Shown here piece by piece: positions 27,901 to 42,900 of a DNA stretch of 64,000 nucleotides. Under the pieces are notes generated by a model that saw nothing but the letters and a program-made list of their open reading frames with translations, searched no databases and was not told the DNA's origin. The translations under genes were made by a program, and so were the position numbers. Source of the DNA: Epiperipatus broadwayi (Eukaryota; Onychophora; Udeonychophora; Euonychophora; Peripatidae). Where the stretch lies: assembly GCA_028023455.1 (NCBI GenBank), contig JAQFVV010000018.1, positions 9,692,771 through 9,756,770 on the forward strand, read 5' to 3'. The first letter of the stretch is position 1. Each line of letters begins with the position of its first letter.

Positions 27901-30900
27901 TGCGCAATTTCTTCTGGCAGTGCTTTTATAAGATTCAAAGTATACGACTTTATGTAACAGATAAAAATATTTCATTTTGAAAAAAGAAATTTACTCAGGG
28001 TATATGTGGTTTATTAAAGATCGGCCCGAGTTGGTTCGCCATTGTAACGATCCGGAGAAATAAAGACTTACGTAATCTGCACTACGGGGCGCCATCTAGG
28101 CATTTGAACCTAGAAAAATTTATAAAGTAGGCAGATACGTAAGTAAAAAAAAAAAAAATTTTTTTTTTTTTTATTTTGATTCCGGTCGTTAGCCCATGTC
28201 ACTAGCTCAGTGGAATAGCAGAGATTAAATAATATAATATCTTATCTAATTAGATTTCAACATTAAAAAATAAATAAAATAAGCCACTGCCAGTAATTAA
28301 CATACAAACATTTATTGATGCACATATATATAAGATTTAAAGTTATTTTAGTATTAGTTTTACATTTTAACATTTAACATTATTTTTAACTTTGATTTTT
28401 GACGTTAATTTACCTTTAATTACTATTACATTCTAATTTTACATTTTAATTAAGTTCGCACAGATGGGATTATAAAAGCTTGTTATAATAAGTTGCTATA
28501 GATCGGTTACATAGATTACACAGTTAAAAACATTCCAAAGTAAACATAAACGACCAAAATATAAAATTATTGATTACTGACAATTGCGGAGGGAAATTTA
28601 TATGTAACCCAATAGTATTCACCATAAGATACTTGCATTGTCACCAATAACTTAAAAGACATCCGAATAAATACATTTTAAATACTCACCGTAAGGTATC
28701 ATTATTTATCGAATGTCTATATATTTTGATCAAATATGAAAACCCAAAACATACTTAACCGATAACCAATCCATGCAAGCGTCTATAAACAACTTAAATT
28801 TACTGCATTTTTATTTAAGGTCGAGTATGAATAGACCACATAGATTTGCATTTGAAAATAAAATATTCTATCCCTATTTAACCTTAGGCTAAAATTCGTA
28901 GTCAAACTGGCATCAATTCATCTGATATATCGATGTATTCAATGTAATAAAATACGGCAGCACAAAAGGTTAAGGGAAGAAATTACCTCTTATGAGATAG
29001 GAATATTACATCTATCTGCAAAGAAGAGCAATAAAACAAAAAACTCCATAGAAAGGAACTGCGGTATCCGACTTATAATTCCTTCCATAGGCAAACGGAA
29101 GTGTGCGGCGTATGAAGCGATTCTGCCCGTAGCGAATCAATATTACATCTACTAATCACACCAATATATCCAATCTATTGACCCAATTTAACCACGAAAC
29201 AAATAACCTAAGATTACCCTCCCCTAATATAACTTTACAAATCTATACAGCCATTCACGCCCGACTTAAGTTTAACATTGACATATTTTAATTTATCGGA
29301 AACAGAAATCATAAATAAACTTAAAGAACAAAATTAAATAAATGGAAATGATTTTACAAATAAATAAAAAATACATCAAATAACATTTTAACTACTTTAG
29401 TCAGATAGGAAACTAATGCAATTATTTTAAATACGAAAAGTTTTTAACTTAATGTTCATTAATTGTAAAGTTCTTACGGTTTTAAACAGTTCATCTTTAT
29501 CTGTCGTTTGTAAGTTTGAACGGGAATTCCTTCGCCGTCCTGAAGATATTGGTATACATTTAGCCGATGTTTTATTTATTCATTCGGAGGTTTTTTAATT
29601 TAGTTGGTCCTCAATGTAGGAAACGATAGTTCATTTCTCCTTTCTTTAACAGCTGAAAGAATTGACCGTGCGTCTGTCAATTCCTCCAACTCCGTACTAC
29701 TACATATAGTCACATCGTAATAATCAATTTCCAGTCACTGATTAATAATTTCCAAATTTTCCTTTTATATTAATGTGAAGGATTGAATTTACATTACGTC
29801 ACCGATGCGATGGTCCTTTCGCTGCGGTCCGATTCCATAGGGATTTCTTCTTATTTGCTAACAGTTTCTATTGTTTTCCTATCTGACCGGTGTTTTTACA
29901 TTTAAATGCCGAAGGCTGGTTTACATTTAACTAATTAACAATCATTTCCATTTCTGATTAATTAACCTGTTTTCCAAATCAAAAATATATTTAAAGATAA
30001 ATTTAAAGATATAATTTCATCTCCAAATCTTTTTAAAATTTAGTTTTAAAATACTTTTTCTTTAATAAAGTTTTATTTTAATAATTTTTCATTATCTGTG
30101 CGATTTAATATATAAGAGTTTAAGATGATATTTAATTTCAATTTTTAATTCTAAAAGAAAATTTTTAAATGCGAACTTTTTAATTTACTTTCATGTTTAA
30201 TAAATAAAAAACAACAACAATGTAACGAACGTCTGTGCTCGTTACACATATAACCATTGATCTGTGGTAGTGAGTGCTCAATTCTATCAAGATAAGATGG
30301 AATTTGGACTAGTCCATTAGTTGAAGGTAAGTTGAAATATAACAATATTAAAATATAATGTACATTATTTTCATATTGTTTTATATATAAATTATTTAAA
30401 ACAATCTGATATTTTCATTATTAAAAAAAAAGATCAATTAGTATTTTTTTAACTTTCAATTATGGATGAGGATTCCACTAATGGGTCATATTAGTTGGTT
30501 GCTTATGAAGTCACCAAAATCGATAAGTTCCAACCAAGGAATTTGTGAATCCATCACTCTACCACTTAGCCAAATCTCACTGGTCAATTAAATAATAAAT
30601 ATTATAATAACAATATTTTTAAAATTATAATTGCTCTATGCAATACCAAATAAAAGCTTTTAAAATTATAATCTTTTAAGCAGTCTTAAAAAATAAGTAA
30701 TTGCTAATTAAAAAAGAAATTAAAAGAATGCTGTACTTATTTAATTTATATTATAGATTTGGAACATAATTGCATATTAAAATTAAAATTTGAAGAATAC
30801 TGCTTTTCTAAATATATGCATAAACAAAGCTTGCTAACATTTCTAGGTGATAAAATTTAAAAAAACAACAGCTTTTAAGTAGACCAGGTCTATAATTTTT

Positions 30901-33900
30901 CTAGCATCTCTTAACAATCAAATGATAACAATATTTATCAAGCTAATCAAATATTTTTTGTTAGAATTTGTGTAGATTTTTACTTGTTTTAGTATCTAGC
31001 TAAGAATAGTTACCCATTTATTAGCCATTAAAATAAATTAGCAACTGTTTTGGCTTTAGACTTTCTGCCTGAGAAAAAAACCTAAACTTACTAAGAAATC
31101 CTCAGATACTAGAAGAAAATTTCAAATTTCATCATATTTGAACCCAAAATCATGGAAATGGGATGTAGTTATAATTATATTATTAGGCTATCTACTAATA
31201 TGTATATATTTATATAACAACTCTGTTATAGTGACAGTATTTACTAGACATAATATATATATTAAAAGATTGCAATATGAATTTTATAATTATTAATATT
31301 TAAGTGATTTATGTCTAACTCAAAAGTGGTTTTCTTTATAGTTGTGGAGGCCTTTTTTTTAAACAATAAAAATCATTATTTAGAAGTGGAAATCAGTCCG
31401 TAAGTAAACACAATTTTATTATTTAAAATTTCAATTACTTAATTCATATTGCATGCATGTGTATGTTAATGGATGTATTATATTAAACAAAAATTAGAAT
31501 TTGTCTTTAACGAGATACAGATAGAAATTGAGAAAACTTGCAGGCATGGTATTTTTTAGTAATTGGATTGCCAAAATTGTAAATGGCAAGGAAGAAAATG
31601 CTGTTGTTCAGTGTCAATTTGGAAACAGAAATATAGCAGGAGAACGATTGATAAGTTTTTGTGAATTAAATTATGTAATTGCTAATACATTTTACTAGCA
31701 GTCAAAGTCTTAATTATATATATAGACAACTTCAAATGAAGTTCATAATAGTCAAATTGATTATTGTTTTAACACTCAGAAGTAGAAAAATCACGGAGAA
31801 AAGCAGAATGTGGAATAGATGACAAATTATATTCAAAACATTAGATAGAATGGAAAACACCTGCAGATTTACCCAACTTTACAAATAATTATACTTTCAA
31901 GCATAATATCAGAAATTGATTTAAAGTTTTGGGTGTAATTGATAATGAACCATATGATTTCAGAAAAATTAAAGTAAAATAAAATATTCTAGAAAGTCAA
32001 AATGTATATCAGAAGATGCAATAATTATTAAAAGAAAAAAAATGCCCACAATGCAGATAAAAATAATTTAAGGGAATATTCAGAAAAGACAAGAAGCTGT
32101 ATTATAACAATATTTGCAAACATAGTGAAAATGCAAACAATCTTGTCACAACAAAAGATACTTTTCAAGAAATTTATGAGATTAAAATAAAGTTTCAGCA
32201 CTAGGAATTTTGCTGAAAATTGTAGATGGACACATCATAACCAATAAAGATAGAAAATATATATAGAAGATTTATATCACAATGATATATTCATGGATAT
32301 ACCTAGGAATTCCAATTCAATAATAGTAGAACTTTTATCCTAATAAGATAAGTTTCACTAAGAATATTTATATCAGCTTTAAATCTTCACATCTTTTTAG
32401 CTAAAAGCATTTTCTTATTAATATCTTGAAGATTTTACATTAAGCAATCTTAGTATGTTTTAATTGTCTATATTTGGAAAATAAATAAATAAATATTTAT
32501 CAATACCTATTACGATTATTTTTGTTTTTCTACCACTATTCTATTGTATATGATGAGATTAGAATGTGAGGGGGGGGGTAGTTTATTTAAAAAATTAAGT
32601 CAATCTTTCTTTTTTGTTTAATAAAATATTTGATCATTTTATAAAGTTGAATCTTGGGTTTAGATTTGTAGAGGTCTCTCTTGTAATAAATTAGGCACTC
32701 AAGGCAATTGGCCAGTAAAAATTTTTTTTATTATTTAATAATGCTAATCATAATAAATATTCTAGTAATATTCCATGCATGATTTTTAATACTTTTTGCC
32801 CTGAAAGAGACTTTCTAAAGATACACATAGAGAAGATGTGATATAAATCAAGCTGGTATAGTCGAGATTAAGTTGTAAAAAAGTAATCTTTAAATCTATA
32901 GTATTTACATATCCAAGAAGTTTATTAATGTTTATGAATGTCTATTAAGTCATTTTTTTAATATTGAAATATCAGCATATCTATTATAAATATGTTTTAA
33001 ATTTCCAAAAATATATTTAAGAAATTAGTTTGTGGCATTTTTGGATTGATCAATTCACGAAAAAAAATTAAACCACCCATCTATTTGTAAGAAAAGATTA
33101 TCTAAATTTCAAGGAAAAGTTTCTTATAATTGCTTCATGAATGTACTTATATTTTCAATTCTAAGATATTTTTCCAATGATATATACACAAACATTTTAT
33201 TTGACGTCTCCTAGTAATTTTCAAACTGATCATATTTATAAGTAAATATTTTTTTTAAACATGCCCATTTTGAATAACTAATATCTGATATTATTAGTTT
33301 TATGTTTTAAAATATTTTATATAACATCAATCAAAAGAAAAGATATATGTATAAAAATAAAGGAAATCATCAGTTGAAATCATTTTTTAAATAACCACAT
33401 GAAATGATAAATGTCTCTGTTGGGATTTATTAAAATCATTTCAAACATTGTTATTAAATTATTCAATAAACTTTTCAATCATTTTTCTATTATAGGCTTA
33501 TCATTTTGCACTTAGAGATGAAAAATTTTTTTGTACTTTTTTATCTAATTTATTAGTGCATTTTGTAAAACTACTGAAATGGATAGTAAACTACCAATTA
33601 TTTTAAAGAAAATTTTGAATTTTTTAATTGTTTTTTTTTTTGAGACCTTAAAACACAAGACTTAATATATGAGGACAACAATGAGCAAAAAGGGCTTTTA
33701 AACATTGTGCTTTAACTTTACTTAAAGCTCTGACAAAAATTCAGACATTACAGTTGAACTGTCCATTAGACTTGTCAATCAGGTTTTTCTTATAATCATA
33801 TTTTTTTAATAGTTGGAATATGTATTCAGGCAAAGCTGAACATGTTCCATTATGGCTAATATTTACAAATTCAGTAAATCATACTTTTTGATTTAAATAT

Positions 33901-36900
33901 TATATAAGTAAGCCTAGTGATATTTGTGAAGTATGTTTCATGTTTCTTTTGAGCTTTATACAAATTATTTAAGTCATTAAAGGCAGTATAATTACATTTA
34001 TTTTTTTCCATTAAAAAAAGGAAATCATGGTCAACAAGTATTGAGATGCCAAATACTGATTTAAATTTGTCATGCCTGATTTTGGTCTTCAAATTGACCT
34101 TATCCATAAAGAATCAATTGTGCAACATTTATCGATAGATTTATTCATTTTGAAATTACAATAGCTCTAAATACAATAATATAAGGAAAAGGCAAGATTG
34201 AAATGCTGATATATAATACCTTTAATAAAAATAAACGAATGATAATAGCAAATAATTATATTGTATAATTTATTTGGGGAATGAGACAAAATAAGCTATT
34301 GTGAATATTTTTGAACTATTGTTATATACCCAGCATAACTTTTTATTACTTTATGAATTTAATTCAAAAATACTGCATAGGCTTTTTAGAATATAGCATA
34401 CAATCCTTAAATATCAGGGAAAAATTGCTTCCTTAATAATTACATCTTTTATATATATTGTGATATGCACATATTATTTATTATCCTCCTATAGTTTATA
34501 AGTGAATAAATAAAGAAAACAATTAAAAATCTTGTGTTTAGTGAATATATGTATAGTTTAAGTAAATCTGGAATGAATGAACAATTTATTTATTAAAATT
34601 AAAAAATAAATATTTTTATTAAATTGTATTGAACAATAACAAAAAAAAAGAGAATAACCTCATATTTATGAGCTAATAAACAAAAGACTATTATTAGGTG
34701 ATTACTAGATGACAGCAACAAGATTAGCAAGAAGAATACATATACTGTTTCTTCTTTAAAATTTGTATTTTATTTTCATATATTTTTATCAAAAGATTCT
34801 GGATGTATGGCAAAGAAATAATGACTGTGAGTAGATAGTCACTTAGGGAGGGAGTAGCAAGAACTTCCCTTATTTATTGTCATTGTGAGTGTATGGAATG
34901 AATAATAACAAATTCTATGCCAACTGCCATGAAGCTATCAAACTGTTAGATTTGCCATGGATCATAATATCGATAAAAGGAATAGTTGGACATTATTTAA
35001 TAATTAAAATGTTTATGGAACTCTATGTTCCATGTTTGCTATGATGGAAGTGCCAAAGAAAATGCCATGGGAGAATGGAGCTTAAACCAAAATATATGCT
35101 GAACTTGATAACAAATGCCAATAGACAAATGTCTTTTAAATTATCTACTCAGATAACTTTCACTTATTAATAATAATTAAAAATATAATGGTAATTACTG
35201 ATAGATGTCTATCGAAAATCTCCTGCTTTATTAATAATTTTAATTACTAATGCAATATTATTATATCATTCGATATATGCTTAAATAATAATAATAATAA
35301 ATTAAGTAAGTCAGATTTAAATCGATTATTAATGCATTATTTTTTTAGAAACCAATTTAAATTTAAAACATAACCAATACTTCATATAATCTAGTTTAAA
35401 TACAGTAATATAATAATAATAATTATTATTATTATAAAAAAAATATTACTTGATTTGAAGATATGATACATACAAAAAAAATATAAGAATAATAAAATTT
35501 TTATTACATTTTTTTTTGTCTGTGAGAAAGACTCTCTAATTAACTCTTTTGTGACTGTATGTATTAATGATTTTAATTAGAGATTGTATTTACTAATTGC
35601 AATCTGGCAGAGATAGATTATAAATATATATTGACTGATGTTAGATTGCAGTTGTTGAATAAAAAATGATATTATTTGTCTTAGCCATCAAAATGAGTTA
35701 ACATTTGCTTTAATAAATTTATATTTTATTGTTAATTTAAGTATCTGTAGATTAACCTCTTGCACAAATCATTCTATTGTACACAATTACTATATTACAC
35801 AATTTATCTTTTATTATTAACATAGTTAATTGTATATCCAATACTATATCTTAATAGCATGTAAATCATGACTTATTGAATTCTTTTTTCTTTCTTTCTG
35901 ATGAGCCAAGACATGTATTTATGGATTCATTGTCACCTTACAAATTCTATGAATTCATTATAGATGTAAATCTAGATCATCATAGAGCCATTTTTGGATG
36001 AACTTATTTATTTATCTATTAGTTATAATTTTGGCTCACTAAGCGCAGCATTTATCCATTATATTTTGGGTTGTCCAATTATATAGGGCATAATTGGGGA
36101 AAACTATTTGGTTCATAATTCTATTTATTAAATTTTGGTCACCCAAATCTATGGAGCATTTGCAGCCCAGATAGTCCTGCTCATTTATAATATTTTTCAT
36201 TACATTTAGGCATTTATTGAACAGTCAGTTCCACTTATCATTAATTTGGTTATCTAAATTTATGGGACATATTATTGATAATTAGCTTATACTTACTATT
36301 ATATTTATTAACACTGTTGGTGATCAATAATACATTATATTACAATATATAAATATAACATTTTTTATATTTATATCATTTTCTTAATTTCTTCAGAAAA
36401 AAATATCACTACTAAACATTTATCTCTTTTTTTTTCTAAAAATGATGTAATCATTCATATATTTATTCTATCAGATATAAAACAGGGTCGAACTCTCCAT
36501 ATAGTGATGCCATCCAGTGCAAGCCATAGTAACAGCTTTTGTAAGCATAGGAAATGGTGATCATTTGATCATTAAATATTACATAACTGTTGCTTTTAAA
36601 ACACTATGCTCTGATAACATTTTTTCACACTGTTATATCTTTGTCTTAAATAAACAGTAGTAGAAATAATTTTAGAATCAAATCCATAGTATTAAGAAGT
36701 TATGTCATTATTTGCTACTATGGCATTCCAATCATTCTAAGATATTAACAATCTGTATGGTATTTTTTTCTCTGTGGAAGTAATTTTAAAACTAAATCTA
36801 TAAATAATATAGTATAAAGTTTAAGGATATTCATAATAACTTATACAATATTTTGTACTATGTTATGAATGAATTGTGCAATACAGTAAATTTGCTATTA

Positions 36901-39900
36901 TCATTCAAGTATTATTAGAAGTATTTTTATTAATATCATCATATATCAATAAGGTAGGAGTTATATTTCAGTTTACTCTTTGATTTATGTTGTGTATATT
37001 TTTATAACATATATATATATAGATTTTCTTCTCATTCTCAAATTCTATTAGTTGAGAAGTTTTAAAAAATATTTTATCCTCCAATAGCCTTTTCCAAATA
37101 TAATTTTCTTTAATTCACACTTTTCATTTATGCTCTTAGGCTTTTTAAAATCTCTATAGCTTCCCTTATCAGTCTCTGGTCATATTGTTCAATTTTTGCC
37201 AGAATATGTGTTTTATTAAAATTGATATCATGGTTATTTAATTTAAATGTCTAAATGAGTTAGATTTTTTTCTAACTGCCAAAATGTGTTTTTCCTTTAT
37301 GTTTATTCTATGATGGGTCTGTCCACATGGAATTTCATAGAATTTGAGAATGTGGAGAAAATAATAAAGGAAAAAAATAATGAATTTAAATATTACCACA
37401 TATATGATTTAAGAAAGAAGAAGCTCTGAGGAAAGTACTTGTTATTGTACTGAAGCATCAGCTATTCTATTTTTATTATACAGAAACTCCTGGAAATAAT
37501 ACTATAAATTCTTTATTTATCAAAGAGAATATTAAATTATATATATATATTAGATCCATTTTAATTTTGATTGATGAATATTGCATAATTGTTTCTTTAT
37601 TATCAATTATCATTTGGATCTCTGGGTTTTATTGATAAAGAAATAATAACAAATTTAAACATGAAAATTAAAACTTGTGTCCAATATTTTAATATTAGCT
37701 GTTATGATAAATTGTCTTGGTTAATGGAATATGAAGAATAAAATTTTGTTGGCCATTTCTTTTTTTATTGAAAAAAAAAAAACAACTAAAAACATAAATT
37801 ACATTTGTCTTTAATATTTGTTTAAAGTTAAAAAGAAACATGAAATATGATTAAGTCATCTAAAAATTATGCTTTCATTTAAAATATTTATTTTAGTTTA
37901 TATTTAGATTCATAATGAAAAACAAACTGTATCCCTTCTCTTTAATCTTATTGCACACCACTGCTTTGAACTATTATTATGCTATGCTGATAACAATAGT
38001 AAAACTTGTTAAATTATTTCCACTGTATCAAAAATACTGTATAGGTTATTGTCTATTTTAAACCACTAAATAATTGTATAATTTTCATAATTATGGATTT
38101 AATTCAAAAATTGTTTTCATTAGTAACATTATAGGAAGCAGTATTAAAAAATATTTATAGGGACTCTTTATTCTGAAAACATTAAATATGCTTTATTAAA
38201 TGGATCCGCTAGGATAAATAAATGCTTGATTTTATAAAAAAAAAATGTTAAAGAAAATTTATAAAATATAAATAGGAAAATGTTACAAAAATAAAAAATT
38301 TAATTATATTGTTCCCCATTGCCATTATTAATATTGATATCAAAGCTATTTCTGCTTAAAGCAATTCACTAAATAATGATATAGTTAGATTAATCCAAAT
38401 GAAACTCTTATCCCAAATACAATTCCAAAGTAATTTTTTTTATTGATTATAAGGCTTCATGTAAGATCACAATTTAGAACTCCTGGTCTATTAAACCTAT
38501 CTCTGATATTAATTTTTTTGACAATTGATACTTTGTATACTTACATACTCATATACATTTGCATACAAAAAATTCTAGTAAAATTGTTATTACATAAAAT
38601 TAAATAATGGAAATATGATTTTCAAGCATGCACTCCCATCATGGCTACTTCATAAAATTGACCAATATCATAAAGAGAGAATAAGAAAAAAGTAAATAGA
38701 AAAAGCACCGAGAGGAGACATCATATCTACAAGGCATCAGGAGATATTCTTGACTGGGTATATTATAATGCATTTTTATTGATTTGTATATACTTAACTC
38801 TTGACAAGTGCCATGATAAATAGTTCAAATGTTGAGACAAAGAATTTTGTTGTTTTAATTTCATAGTATGATTTTTTTTTTTTTGATAAACAATAAATTA
38901 AAAATTTTAAAGAAAATTATTGAAATTTCCTTTTTGGATTCACTATAAAGTGATGTATAGACAAATTCTGGCTTTTCAGTAGTTATTTTTAAGAATAATT
39001 AAGAATTATGATTATCCATATTAAAAAATAAAGGGGTGTTTGATGGGGAGATAGTGCCTGTATTTTATATATAACTGAATTCTATTTTTGATGTTGATTG
39101 AAGAGATAATATATTTATTTTATAAATGATTGCATTTCATTTTTTGAAAAATTATTTTATTTACAGACATGGACAACATTTGGTTCTTTTTTTAAAAGAT
39201 TACAGAGATTCTTTTAAGGTTAGTTGCTTTATGTGTTTTCTTTGTGTTTACATCTATCTATCCATCTATATATGTATATGAAAAGTGCTTTCTTTTTTAA
39301 AAAAAAAACAAAAAACAAATGCATTATTAATAAAATTATGAATCTACTCATATTAAGTATTTGGGATTTAGTGTCTTTGGTTATATATGCTTGATTTTAC
39401 AATTAAACCTATTTAATTGTAAATATATATCTATATATGTCTAGCTATCAGTTTGCCAACTTATCCACTCATGTATTTATAGATAAAATTAAAATAGCTC
39501 ATTGCAGGACAAAATCATATTGAACAACTCTTGTAGAGGATAAATGAAGATGAGTTTTGTCAACTTTCTAATTTCTGGATCATGTGAACTTGAGAGTGAT
39601 TTTCTATCTATATTTTTTTTCACCCTCTAGCTAAGAATATACTATAAGAGTATGGTGCAACCTATTGGAAATAGAGAGGGACTGACACAAAACATAATTA
39701 AGATATAACTAATCTATTAACACTCTTTGTTATGTAAAAACAAATTATAACATTAATTATAAGTAGATTATGATGTTTTTTGTTTTTATTTTCTTTTTTG
39801 TTATGTTAAATCTACTGACTACAAAATAAGAATAATTGATACTCATTTTATTAAATTCCCAAACTTGGTATAAAGCAGTAACAAAGAAAAATGGAATTTA

Positions 39901-42900
39901 AACTTAAATTATTACATTTTTTTTAAAAAAAAGTTATTAAAGAGACTTAGAAATTAAAACACAATGGGAATACAGCATGATATATATATATATATATATA
40001 ACATGCTTGCAACCCAGACTGCATATGCAAGAAAAAAACTAAATTGTTTAATCACGAAAAGGAAATAGATAATAATTTTTTTAAAGCTATCAACATGCAT
40101 TAAAATAATACTTAAAAAATGAACTAATGTTCAATTTATAATTTGATTATTTTATAAACACAAAGCTCATAAGAATTATTAGCTGGCTGAAGATGCCAAA
40201 AAAGACCACACTTCTAATCTATAGCAGATAACATTAATTCTAATGAATATTAAGCAATACAAAAGGATGTGGGGGTAGAAACTCATTAAACATCACAGAT
40301 GAGAGACTTCCAGTCATATGCCTATTAATAATTCAACTTTATAAGCTCATAACATCAGTTACATCTTCACCACCATCAGAAGGAGACAGTATTCACTAGG
40401 ATCATGGATAAAGCAGCAATAAACAAAGAACATTATCTGTCTGCTGGCAAGTCATCAACTGATTACCTAGAAGATGATCAGATAACATATAATGGATTAC
40501 CAACTACCAAGATCTTGGAATTTTTCTAATCTAGAAGGAACTAGCCATCTTATCATCTGTGTACCCATGTGCTGAAGAATAGCTAACTACATGGACTAAC
40601 AATTTCAATTGTTCAAATTATATATGTATCATGGAGAACCCATTTTTTGTTGTAAAACTCATTGATGTTATTTTTTATTGAAAGAATTGATGATCCAGCC
40701 CTATAATTATCAATCATAATTATGTAAGGGGGTCTGTAGGTCAATCACTATAATTTTTGATTGTAATAAAATCTAGATGCTGATCCTTAGACCTACCAAC
40801 TAAAGGACTAGATGACTGACTGGTGATGAGGTGAGATTTTATCTATAAAATATTAAATGCTCACACTAGTACAGGACAATTTTATATGTTTATTGTTATT
40901 GTTAAATTAACTTATTATTTGTTATTCTGTATGAGTGACTAAACTTCTGTATAAATGGCTATTACTATCACAAACACCAGTAAAGTCAAGAGGGGACTTC
41001 ATACCCAAAGATGACAATCAGTAATCATGACACATTGCCATAGATTAAGGTAGACAAGTTAAAGTCAGGGAGTAGAAGGATTGGTCAATAGGATGATCAT
41101 ATCAAATTAATCATGAATTATATTGTTAGACTAAGTAAAGGGTTAGAATGGGTAGTGAATGACCATCCTATATGGGGTCAAAGGTTAGGGGTATAATCAT
41201 AATATTATATGAATCAAATAAAGGATGATCTGACCTACCCAAATGTCAAATTGATTTGTTCTAAATAATTGTAAATCACTCATAATGGAATAAAGTTGTT
41301 AATGATTTATTTTATTTAATTAGAATTTGTGTATATTTTCTTATTTATCCAATTTTCCATTGCCCATGCCATAACATTTATCCAACTTTTTCATTAGCCA
41401 TGCCATATCATTTAACTGGCTTTCCATTATCCATGCTGTATCATTTAAAATCTAACTTTCCATTAGCCATGCCGTATCATTTATCTAACTTTCCATTAGC
41501 CATGCTATGTCATTTATCTAACTTTCCATTAGCTATGCCATATTTCATGCATAATTTAGGTGTAAATACTTTTAGTTTTATATCAAACTTATGGTAATTA
41601 ACACCCTAGATTATTAGAATTGTGCATATAATTGCAGAGTTTGAATACCGAAGACTAATGGGAATATGAACCCATGATGTTGAGGACCTAATGAGCAACT
41701 ATATGGTAACTATATGTATTAGAGTTGAACTAAACACAGTATCATATGTGATATATTTATACCTGGTGAACTTTAGGGACTCAAACTCATACCATCGCCT
41801 CAATGTACAAATAAAATGAGTGGCACAAATAGCTATTTTGTTCTGTTCCATTTCAATTAATGACCAATTATTGGAGCTAGACACTGCCCAGTTGCATTGT
41901 TAGGAATCTAGTAACATACAGAACACATCTATTGCATTACTAATGGTGCAGCCAATTGTTGGGCATGAATCACATATATTAAGATTTCAATTTTTACTCG
42001 TTCCATTTCAAATGATGTCCATGTTTGGGGTAAAAACTCAGATAGTTGGCATATTCATTGTTACAATACATATATATTTATAGTTAACTGACTGTGCTAT
42101 CATAAGTTATTTGGAATAACAATTCTAAGTTTATTTGGAACCTGAAAAAGTTTTAGATTTTGCCCAACCTGGATTTGAATTTAGATCATATGATTGGAAG
42201 ACAGATGTGCAATCACTATATCTCAAGACTCATTTATATAAACATTATTCCCTAAAACATTTAATTGTCAAATATATGTTTTTTTCTATTAGCTAATCCA
42301 TTCATAAATCTTTATATCCATCCATATATCAAGTTTTACACATGATCATTATTTGACAAGCACATATCCATCTATCTATCTACATATATGTGTTTTACAA
42401 ATGAGTTCTTAATCATCAAACACTATCTTTCAGTCAATATGCAAGTTCTTTTATCTATCTAGCTATACAAAGTTTTCAACTAAGCTTGTTAAGCAACAAT
42501 AATTCCTGTTCTAATACTTCATTTTGCCTATTATAATAAATGGAGTCAGACATCTAAAAATAAAGTTATAATTTGATTTTACTATCCAATAAAAATTTCC
42601 AAATATTAAAAAAAGTAATTTTATTAAATAAACTTCAGTCTTTTTTTCTTTAAAGCTATTTGCTTTAACAGATACATTTTGATTACTATCCATCATCAGT
42701 GATATGCCAAAAAAGATGTGATGGACAATTCTATTAACAATTATTTACAAAAGAAAACGTGCAGGAAAAAATTTGAAGTTTATTTAATAAAATTTTAATA
42801 ATTTTAAAACCAAGAAAATATAGAAAAGTTTATAATAATAAATTTTTAATGTGTATGTGAGATGAAAATGTCTTTAATCATGTCTCAGTATATGCTTTAA

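Larger units (their letters stand above)
25496..30246 (-). mobile_element. Non-autonomous LTR retrotransposon (LARD/TRIM-like)
   Basis: Two long direct repeats (25496-27302 and 28043-30246) begin TGTAACGAT and end TCGTTACA and flank only 740 bp of non-coding DNA. Four-base flanks CATA on both sides (25492-25495 and 30247-30250) look like the target duplication. On the minus strand a primer-binding-site-like TGGCGAACCAACTCGGGCC follows the LTR after one base, so the element probably runs right to left. No gag or pol is visible, so it would need proteins from a relative. The LTRs differ by scattered single-base changes and one 400-bp indel, suggesting a fairly young insertion. Confidence 0.85.
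13094..31341 (+). other. Intron 2 of the C4orf33-like gene
   Basis: At 18.2 kb this is the largest intron. It holds a SINE fragment (17.5 kb), a diverged tandem duplication (18.7-19.3 kb), a degenerate tandem array (20.5-21.4 kb), a 2-kb fold-back (21.7-23.7 kb) and a second fold-back split by an LTR retrotransposon (24.7-30.35 kb). From 13.1 to 17.5 kb and 30.35 to 31.34 kb I see only AT-rich, CpG-poor sequence without gene signals. Confidence 0.8.
31400..39166 (+). other. Intron 3 of the C4orf33-like gene
   Basis: This 7.8-kb intron holds the LINE endonuclease remnant (31.56-32.34 kb), a possible hAT C-terminal scrap (33.9-34.1 kb), short (AAT)n runs near 35.29 and 35.41 kb, three or four diverged copies of a TTTGG..ATGGGGCAT-like phrase at 36.02-36.29 kb and one member of the dispersed hairpin repeat. 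The rest is AT-rich with no gene signal. Confidence 0.75.

Noticed and set aside
35281-35440. (AAT)n and TAATAAT/ATTATTA palindromic runs as possible CRISPR or origin
   Set aside because: These are simple microsatellites in a eukaryotic intron. There are no regular spacers.
36022-36290. Possible tandem array of a TTTGG..ATGG.GCAT phrase
   Set aside because: The three or four similar phrases are unevenly spaced and too diverged to claim a defined repeat. They are noted only under intron 3.
41400-41597. Apparent repeat protein MPYHLSNFPLA
   Set aside because: This is a 33-bp DNA minisatellite within intron 4. There is no start context, flanking exon or conserved domain.
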